DNA from: Henriciella sp.
GTDB taxonomy: Bacteria; Pseudomonadota; Alphaproteobacteria; Caulobacterales; Hyphomonadaceae
Length of the DNA stretch: 37,351 nucleotides
Direction of reading: 5' to 3'
Assembly (NCBI GenBank): GCA_012960415.1
Contig: DUBH01000043.1
Location: 65,365-102,715, forward strand
Shown here piece after piece: positions 32,360 through 37,351 of the stretch. Under the pieces are notes generated by a model. The model had not been told where the DNA came from. It saw only the letters and a list, made by a program, of their open reading frames with translations, and searched no databases. Each line of letters begins with the position of its first letter. Position 1 is the first letter of the stretch. A program made the position numbers and the translations under genes.

Positions 32360-33715
32360 ATGAGACTGCAGAAGATCAAGACAGAGGGCCTTGCCCATCT
32401 TTCCTATTTCCTGAGTGCCGATGGCGAAGCTGCGGTCATCGATCCGCGGCGTGACATCGACATATATCTGGACCTCGCCCGTGAGGAAGGCTCTGTCATC
32501 AAGCACGTCTTCGAAACCCACCGGAACGAGGACCTGCTTTCAGGCGCCGCTTTGCTGAAGAAAGAGACCGGCGCAAAGGTATGGCACGGGCCGAACCCTG
32601 AAAAGCCAATCCAGTACGCCGCCGAGACGCGCGAAGGCGACACGTTCGAGATTGGTGAGGCCCTGCTCAAGGTGCTCGAAACGCCCGGGCACACAGACGA
32701 CAGTCTCTCCTACGTGCTTTTTGACAAGAGCTTCGAGGAAGGTCCGGTCGGTGTGTTCACGGGTGATGCCTTGTTCATTGGCGATGTGGGCCGCACGGAC
32801 TTCTATCCCGACCGCAAACGCGAAGTTGCCGGCCTGCTCTATGACAGCCTGAAGAAACTGATGGGGCTCGGCGACCAGTGCCTCGTCTATCCCGCGCATG
32901 GCGCAGGTTCGGTCTGTGGCTCGGGCATGGCCGACCGGGAGTTTTCCTCCATCGGCCATGAAAAGCTCAACAATCCGAGCCTGCAGATCGATGACCGGGA
33001 GGCTTTCATCGACGCCAAGGTAGCCGAGAACCACTACATCCCGCCATACTTCCGGCGCATGGAAGAGGGCAATATGGAAGGCACCGAAGCTGCGCCGCCG
33101 GCGCCCCTGCCCGCTTCCCCGGCCAGGTTGCTCGATCCGGGCGATGCGGTCTGCCTCGATGTCCGTGGCATATTCGACTTTGCCGGCGGACACCGCACGG
33201 GCTCGCTCTGCATCCCGGATGACATGCTTGCCGCCTTCGCGGGCTGGTTGCTGCCAGGCGACAAACCGGTGCTGCTGGTAGCGCGCGATGACGACCAGGC
33301 GGTCGATGCGGCCACCACGCTTCAGCGGATCGGCTTCGACAATGTGAGCGGATTTGTCAGCGGCGCCATGCCCGTGGCGGTCCAGAACGGCCCGCTCGAC
33401 ACACTCGACTTCGTCGATACCGAAACCGTCGCCGCGCGCGTAGACAACCCGCCGGCTGGCTGGACCCTGCTCGATGTCCGGGCCATCGACGAATATGAGA
33501 GCGGCCATATCAAGGACAGCAAGCACGCTTATGTCGGCAAGCTGCCTGATGCGGCCAGTGACCTCGACCCGGACAAGCCCGTCACCGTCATGTGCGGAAG
33601 CGGCGCCCGGGCCACCATTGCCGCCTCGCAGCTCATGCGGAAGGGGTTCTCCGAGGTCGATGTCTATATCGGCTCGATGAAGGCGTGGACCGCAGCTGGA
33701 AATGCCAATGAGTGA
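32360..33715 (+). CDS. MBL-fold hydrolase with two rhodanese domains
   Basis: A 451-residue protein: MBL domain (about 1-245) then two rhodanese-like domains (about 258-345 and 355-450). Metal-site remnants include ETPGHTDDSL, FTGDALFIGDVGRTDF and VYPAHGAGS. The usual HxHxDH motif is THRNEDLLSG, which lacks two of its His. The first rhodanese domain has no active-site Cys; the second keeps one in VMCGSGARA. Relatives are persulfide dioxygenases and sulfur-transfer proteins. AGGAG about eight bases before the ATG supports the start. In this metal block it may handle sulfane sulfur or glutathione persulfide (inference). Confidence 0.88.
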   Translation: MRLQKIKTEGLAHLSYFLSADGEAAVIDPRRDIDIYLDLAREEGSVIKHVFETHRNEDLLSGAALLKKETGAKVWHGPNPEKPIQYAAETREGDTFEIGEALLKVLETPGHTDDSLSYVLFDKSFEEGPVGVFTGDALFIGDVGRTDFYPDRKREVAGLLYDSLKKLMGLGDQCLVYPAHGAGSVCGSGMADREFSSIGHEKLNNPSLQIDDREAFIDAKVAENHYIPPYFRRMEEGNMEGTEAAPPAPLPASPARLLDPGDAVCLDVRGIFDFAGGHRTGSLCIPDDMLAAFAGWLLPGDKPVLLVARDDDQAVDAATTLQRIGFDNVSGFVSGAMPVAVQNGPLDTLDFVDTETVAARVDNPPAGWTLLDVRAIDEYESGHIKDSKHAYVGKLPDAASDLDPDKPVTVMCGSGARATIAASQLMRKGFSEVDVYIGSMKAWTAAGNANE

Positions 33716-33798
33716 TGACTGTCAGTCCATCTTGGGCTGAACCTTTCGTTTCTGACGCATGAAGAGACTGGAAATTGCTTCACGAGGTCCCCATATGG

Positions 33799-33816
33799 AT
33801 ACCCTGTATGGGGTAT
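33799..33816 (+). promoter_or_regulatory. CsoR-type operator
   Basis: The inverted repeat ATACCC-TGTA-TGGGGTAT spans 33799-33816, with G/C runs flanked by AT, as in CsoR-family operators. It ends five bases before the csoR ATG, so CsoR would repress its own gene and possibly the whole block. Confidence 0.6.
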
Positions 33817-33821
33817 TTGCC

Positions 33822-34097
33822 ATGAAGACTGAAACCAAAGAGGCCGCGACCCGAAGGCTTGCCCGCATCGAGGGACAAGTGCGCGGCATCATGAAGATGG
33901 TGTCCGACGATCGGTATTGTATTGATGTCATTCGTCAGGTGCAGGCTGTGAAGGCCGCGCTTGTCGGCCTCGAGGCCGTTATCCTGGATGACCATATCGC
34001 AACGTGTGTGGATCATGCCCTGACCGGAAGCAATGTCGATGACCGGCGTGAAAAGGTCGAGGAACTTGTTGCTGTGCTTGGTGGCCGCAAGAAGTAG
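33822..34097 (+). CDS. csoR: copper-sensing repressor, CsoR family
   Basis: A 91-residue all-helical repressor (DUF156). The Cu(I) ligands are Cys33, His58 and Cys62, in DDRYCIDVIRQ and DDHIATCVDH; spacings of 25 and 4 match those of CsoR. RLARIEGQVRGIMKM is the signature of the first helix that binds DNA. I start at ATG 33822, because the region upstream is the operator, although an ATG at 33795 or 33759 could extend the frame. It is expected to bind the repeat at 33799 and release it with Cu(I). The next gene begins 53 bases on. Confidence 0.9.
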   Translation: MKTETKEAATRRLARIEGQVRGIMKMVSDDRYCIDVIRQVQAVKAALVGLEAVILDDHIATCVDHALTGSNVDDRREKVEELVAVLGGRKK

Positions 34098-34150
34098 CGG
34101 CCTCACAGTTTGTTGAAATGAAAGTTTTAATCTTTTCACGTATTTGAACA

Positions 34151-34570
34151 ATGATGCAGTTTGTGACCCGCCTCCTGACACTGTTTGCCGCTGCCTTCAT
34201 GGCGGCTCATCCGGTCATGGCGTGTCCATTGATGGTCGGGACCTCCGAAACCGCGCCGACTGAAATGAGCAGCAATCACCCCTGTAATGACATGGCGATG
34301 GAAGCCATGGCCGACACCGGGCATACAGATCAGGCATCATCGTCTGATTGCCCCGCGGGATACAACTGTGCACCCATGCTTATCCAGGCGCACAGTGACG
34401 CCAATCCAGTTGCACCTGTTGCGAATGTAGACGCAGAATTTGCTGCGGTTCTCGCTAACCCACCAAAGGCATTCCTGCCAGAGCGCGAAACGCTAAAGAC
34501 CGGGCCTCCACCTCGGCTGGATATCGTCCAGCACACGCCAATATCGCTAAAGCAGCGCTTCCTGAATTGA
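34151..34570 (+). CDS. small exported Cys/Met/His-containing protein
   Basis: A 139-residue protein with a signal peptide (about residues 1-24, FVTRLLTLFAAAFMAAHPVMA) and four mature Cys (ACPLMVG, NHPCNDMAMEAM, SDCPAGYNC), plus Met-rich stretches. Two ATGs (34151, 34154) are equivalent. No family is recognised, but similar small exported proteins occur between a CsoR gene and CusC. Cys, Met and His in an exported protein suggest copper binding. Confidence 0.65.
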   Translation: MMQFVTRLLTLFAAAFMAAHPVMACPLMVGTSETAPTEMSSNHPCNDMAMEAMADTGHTDQASSSDCPAGYNCAPMLIQAHSDANPVAPVANVDAEFAAVLANPPKAFLPERETLKTGPPPRLDIVQHTPISLKQRFLN

Positions 34571-34642
34571 GAGCGATGACCTGCGGCCGCCACAGCAGCC
34601 CGTCGTCATCGCTTCTCACAATTCAGAAGAGCCCGTTTTATC

Positions 34643-35857
34643 ATGCCCCACATTTCAAGAATGCTGCTGGTCGCAGCGTTTGCCGCTGTGCCCCTGGCGG
34701 CGGTTGCCAGCGCTCAGAGCTTTGCCGAGCTTGAAGCCCGTCTCGAGGCCCATCCAAGCCTCTCCGCTCTCGGTTACGATGCCGAAGCCGACCGGGAGCG
34801 TGCTGTCGCCTCAACCGCACTCCCGGACCCCGTCGTATCCCTCGGGATCAACAACTTTCCGATTTTCGATCCCTCATTCGACAGTTACTTGCCGACCAAT
34901 AAAGCCGTTGGTATCCGGCAACAATTTCCGAGCTTCGCGGGCCGTGAAGCCCGCGCCGGTGAAGCCCGGGCGATGTCAGCACAGACCGAGGCGGTTCGCG
35001 ATGCCCGTTATGCGGCCTTGCGCGCCGAACTCATCGCTCTTCTCGCTGACAAGACTAGACTGACCAGGCAGAGATCCCTCGCCGAAGCGCGAAACGCCAA
35101 ATACGACGAGCTTGTCGACATTGTCGAGGCCGAGATCGATGCGGGCCGCCCGGCCGTCTATCGCCTTGCCGAAATTGAAAGCGAACGGGCAGAAGTTTCC
35201 CGGACGCTTGTTGATCTTGACCGGCAGGAAGCCGAGACCGATGCGCGCCTGATCGAACTCGTCGGACTGGTCCCTTCGACCGGCCTCCCTCCCCTGACTG
35301 AAAGAGACTGGTCCGGCGCAGCGCTTGAGTTCCACACCGTACGCATTGCCGACGCGGCCGTCCGCGTTACCGATTACGGTATCGACGAGGCCCGCGCGGC
35401 CTGGAAGCCAGAATGGGGGGCCCAGCTCACTTATCAACAGCGCGATGAAGGCGCGATGTTCGCGGGGGATGACTGGGTCTCCGGTATGGTGACTTTTACG
35501 GTTCCGCTCTGGGCCGAAAGGAAGCAGGCGCCGAACTTGCGCGCCGCAAAGGCTGAGCGGGCCGGCGCCGAGCAACGCTACCAGGCTGCCGCACGGAATG
35601 CGGCGGCCCAGTATGCGTCCCGGGACGCCATTATACGCGCGGCCGATGCCAGTATCGACGTGCTGCAGGTCAAGATTGCTGCCGTCGAAGACGAAGTCGA
35701 GGCCCAGCTGATTACTTATGAATCCGGTGTTGGCGGTTATGCGCCGATCATCGACGGCGAGATCGCTATTCTCAAACTCCGGGCGGAAATCGAAGCTGAA
35801 ACGGCCCGCAAGGCCGCTGCGATCGCACGCCTGAATGCCCTCCTGGTGACACAATGA
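34643..35857 (+). CDS. TolC-family outer-membrane efflux protein (CusC/CzcC-like)
   Basis: A 404-residue protein with signal peptide (MPHISRMLLVAAFAAVPLAAVASA, cleavage near residue 24). Two repeated helical-hairpin regions (about 30-200 and 215-400) form half of the trimeric tunnel. Landmarks are DPVVSLGINNFPI and AVGIRQQFPSFAGREARAGEA. It is the outer-membrane tube of an RND metal exporter. Its stop overlaps the adaptor start by ATGA, so the two are one operon. The RND pump itself (CusA/CzcA-like) should lie just beyond the right edge. Metal specificity is better inferred from the adaptor and CsoR: copper or silver. Confidence 0.9.
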   Translation: MPHISRMLLVAAFAAVPLAAVASAQSFAELEARLEAHPSLSALGYDAEADRERAVASTALPDPVVSLGINNFPIFDPSFDSYLPTNKAVGIRQQFPSFAGREARAGEARAMSAQTEAVRDARYAALRAELIALLADKTRLTRQRSLAEARNAKYDELVDIVEAEIDAGRPAVYRLAEIESERAEVSRTLVDLDRQEAETDARLIELVGLVPSTGLPPLTERDWSGAALEFHTVRIADAAVRVTDYGIDEARAAWKPEWGAQLTYQQRDEGAMFAGDDWVSGMVTFTVPLWAERKQAPNLRAAKAERAGAEQRYQAAARNAAAQYASRDAIIRAADASIDVLQVKIAAVEDEVEAQLITYESGVGGYAPIIDGEIAILKLRAEIEAETARKAAAIARLNALLVTQ

Positions 35858-37351
35858 AAAAGACATTCCTGATAATGGGCACCGCATCTGCCGCCCTCTT
35901 GCTCGCCGCATGCGGCGCACCGGGCGGATCACCGGGCGGCCAGGGTGAAAAGCCGAACGCCTTGAGCGAGACGCAACAATACACCTGCTCCATGCACCCG
36001 CACTATATTTCGACCGATCCGGACGGCACCTGCCCGATCTGTGGCATGGACCTGGTGCCTGCCGACAAGACCCAGGAACCGACGAGCTCAACAGGGGAAA
36101 TCCTGTACTACAAGCATCCCATGGGCAAGCCGGACACTTCGCCCGTTCCGAAACAGGATTCCATGGGCATGGATTACATCCCGGTTTATGCCGATGACAC
36201 CGGATCGGGCGTGGCCGTCTCGCCGGAAATGATCCAGACCATGGGGATCCGGACAGCACCTGCCGAGACCAGGGATTTCAGCCGTGTACTGAGAGCCTTC
36301 GGCACGGTCGAGACCAATGAACGGCTCGAAAATGTTACCGTCTCGCGGCTAGAAGGCTGGATTGAGAATCTGGCGGTCAATGCCGAGGGCGACACCGTCC
36401 GCCCCGGCAGTCTCCTCTACCGGATCTACAGTCCGGACCTGATCGCCGCGCAGAAAGATTATCTGAACTCGTTCAAGATCGGCAACGAAGCGCGCATCGC
36501 GTCGGTTCGCCAACGCCTGCGCTCCCTTGGCATGCAGAATGCGGCCATCGACCGGCTGACCGAAACCCGCCAGGTCATTGAACGTGTTCCAGTTTACGCA
36601 GAAGCCGGCGGCACGGTTGCCGAGCTTCAGGTCCGCAATGGCGACTATGTCAAACCCGGTACACCCATACTGCGCCTGCAATCCTATGCCGATGTCTGGG
36701 TCATTGCCTCTGTGCCGGAGAGCGACCTGCCGCTAGTGCAGGCAGGCATGCCGGCCGAACTCGATTTTCCGAGCGCGCCCGATGCCCCCGGTAAAGGCCA
36801 GGTCGACTATATCTATCCGACAATCGACCCGAAAACCCGTACAGCCGACGTCCGGATCGAAGTGGACAATGTGTCGGGCTATCTTCGCCCGGGCGCCTAT
36901 GCGGACATAAGGCTGAATATCGGCGGCCGACCGCGTCTTTCGGTTCCAAGTGAAGCCATTCTGCTTGGTAGCGAGGGCGCCCGTGTCGTCATCGCCGAAG
37001 GCAATGGCCGCTTCTCCGGACGCGCCGTGCAAACCGGGATTTCGGCCAATGGCCGGACCGAAATCCTGTCGGGTCTGGAAAGTGGCGACATGGTCGTCGC
37101 CAGCGGGCAGTTCCTGCTCGATAGCGAAGCCAACCTGAAAGAAGGTCTTGCCAAGCTGGAAGCTCCGGATGCGAGCGCGGCCAGTCCGGAAACACCGCTC
37201 TTCGATATACCGGTGGACAGTAAAGCCCTCGCCGAAATCGATCACTTCACTGACATGGCGCTCTACTTCCACGAGGCCCTGAGAGACGGGTATGACATCG
37301 ATCCGCTATTCGTGGACCCGGCGCTCGCCCTGGTGTGCGCCGACCTGGCGG
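35854..37351 (+). CDS. cusB: RND efflux periplasmic adaptor (CusB-like), partial
   Basis: At least 499 codons, open to the window end. A lipoprotein signal ends in LLAACGAPG with a Cys for lipidation. Two heavy-metal-binding domains follow: YTCSMHPHYISTDPDGTCPI, continuing CGMDLVP (about 43-69), and YYKHPMGKPDTSPVPKQDSM (about 82-101). Then come the HlyD/CusB barrel-sandwich and beta-barrel regions (ERVPVYAEAGGTVAELQVRN; PGAYADIRLNIGG). The last part, DHFTDMALYFHEALRDGYD, may be a DUF3347-like metal domain. The adaptor hands Cu(I)/Ag(I) to the pump. It overlaps the TolC gene by ATGA. The C-terminus is cut off by the window. Confidence 0.92.
   Translation, partial: MKKTFLIMGTASAALLLAACGAPGGSPGGQGEKPNALSETQQYTCSMHPHYISTDPDGTCPICGMDLVPADKTQEPTSSTGEILYYKHPMGKPDTSPVPKQDSMGMDYIPVYADDTGSGVAVSPEMIQTMGIRTAPAETRDFSRVLRAFGTVETNERLENVTVSRLEGWIENLAVNAEGDTVRPGSLLYRIYSPDLIAAQKDYLNSFKIGNEARIASVRQRLRSLGMQNAAIDRLTETRQVIERVPVYAEAGGTVAELQVRNGDYVKPGTPILRLQSYADVWVIASVPESDLPLVQAGMPAELDFPSAPDAPGKGQVDYIYPTIDPKTRTADVRIEVDNVSGYLRPGAYADIRLNIGGRPRLSVPSEAILLGSEGARVVIAEGNGRFSGRAVQTGISANGRTEILSGLESGDMVVASGQFLLDSEANLKEGLAKLEAPDASAASPETPLFDIPVDSKALAEIDHFTDMALYFHEALRDGYDIDPLFVDPALALVCADLA

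Noticed and set aside
34139-34144. CGTATT before the small exported protein gene as an eighth ECF promoter
   Set aside because: The bases 15 upstream do not resemble TGAGGGN; there is no GGG.
34976-36259. A 427-codon minus-strand frame
   Set aside because: It is antisense to the TolC-family and adaptor genes, which have clear signal peptides and family motifs.
1-37351. CRISPR arrays, tRNA or rRNA genes, complete insertion sequences, integrase genes
   Set aside because: No regularly spaced repeats, cloverleaf-like sequences or transposase/integrase motifs were seen on either strand by eye.

Overview
The window looks like an alphaproteobacterial chromosome or large plasmid (moderately high G+C, dense operons with ATGA overlaps, Rieske and ECF sigma families typical of the class; a marine Hyphomonadaceae or Maricaulales relative is a guess). 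It is an accessory region dealing with copper/heavy-metal resistance and with acetyl-phosphate and pentose-phosphate metabolism. There are no tRNAs, rRNAs, CRISPR arrays or intact transposases.

Layout. 1-216: end of an ECF sigma factor. 342-5824: a tiny Cys-rich protein, then a carbon module (DUF3141 PhaC-like hydrolase, acetate kinase, phosphate acyltransferase, thiolase). 5942-10241: a FabI-like reductase co-transcribed with a YHS protein, a CPH-type (CopB) copper ATPase, two small membrane proteins and an ICMT-like methyltransferase. 10350-13486: a lipid cluster (patatin, desaturase, FAD oxidoreductase). 13468-16316: an unknown exported protein, a broken Rieske gene, a Met/His-rich periplasmic protein and an EamA transporter. 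16313-20787: a CnrY/CnrX/CnrH-like sensor, anti-sigma and sigma operon facing a membrane protein and the CopA multicopper oxidase/CopB pair. 20882-22660: an A+T-richer patch with a DUF3644 protein. 22674-30289: a permuted ATP-grasp protein divergent from a phosphoketolase-like enzyme, a beta-CASP hydrolase, an archaeal-type thymidine/AMP phosphorylase and a PRPP synthetase. 30290-31735: an FNR-type box, an EF-hand protein and gene remnants. 31751-37351: a second, CsoR-controlled copper block (DUF305, MBL-rhodanese, CsoR, CusC-like, CusB-like).

Main discovery. Seven sites share one promoter architecture: a -35-like TGAGGGN, exactly 15 bases, then a -10-like CGTANN. They lie 20 to 68 bases before the fabI/YHS/copper-ATPase operon, the Met/His-rich gene, the EamA gene, the cnrYXH-like operon, the membrane-protein gene, copAB and the phosphoketolase operon. 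Because one site drives the sigma operon itself, I infer that this ECF sigma controls a metal-stress regulon joining copper export to a phosphoketolase/nucleoside-phosphate pathway.

Three genes are interrupted: DUF3141 by a 2-nt loss, thiolase by an in-frame TAG, and Rieske by a 1-nt loss. Either the region is decaying or the sequence contains errors.
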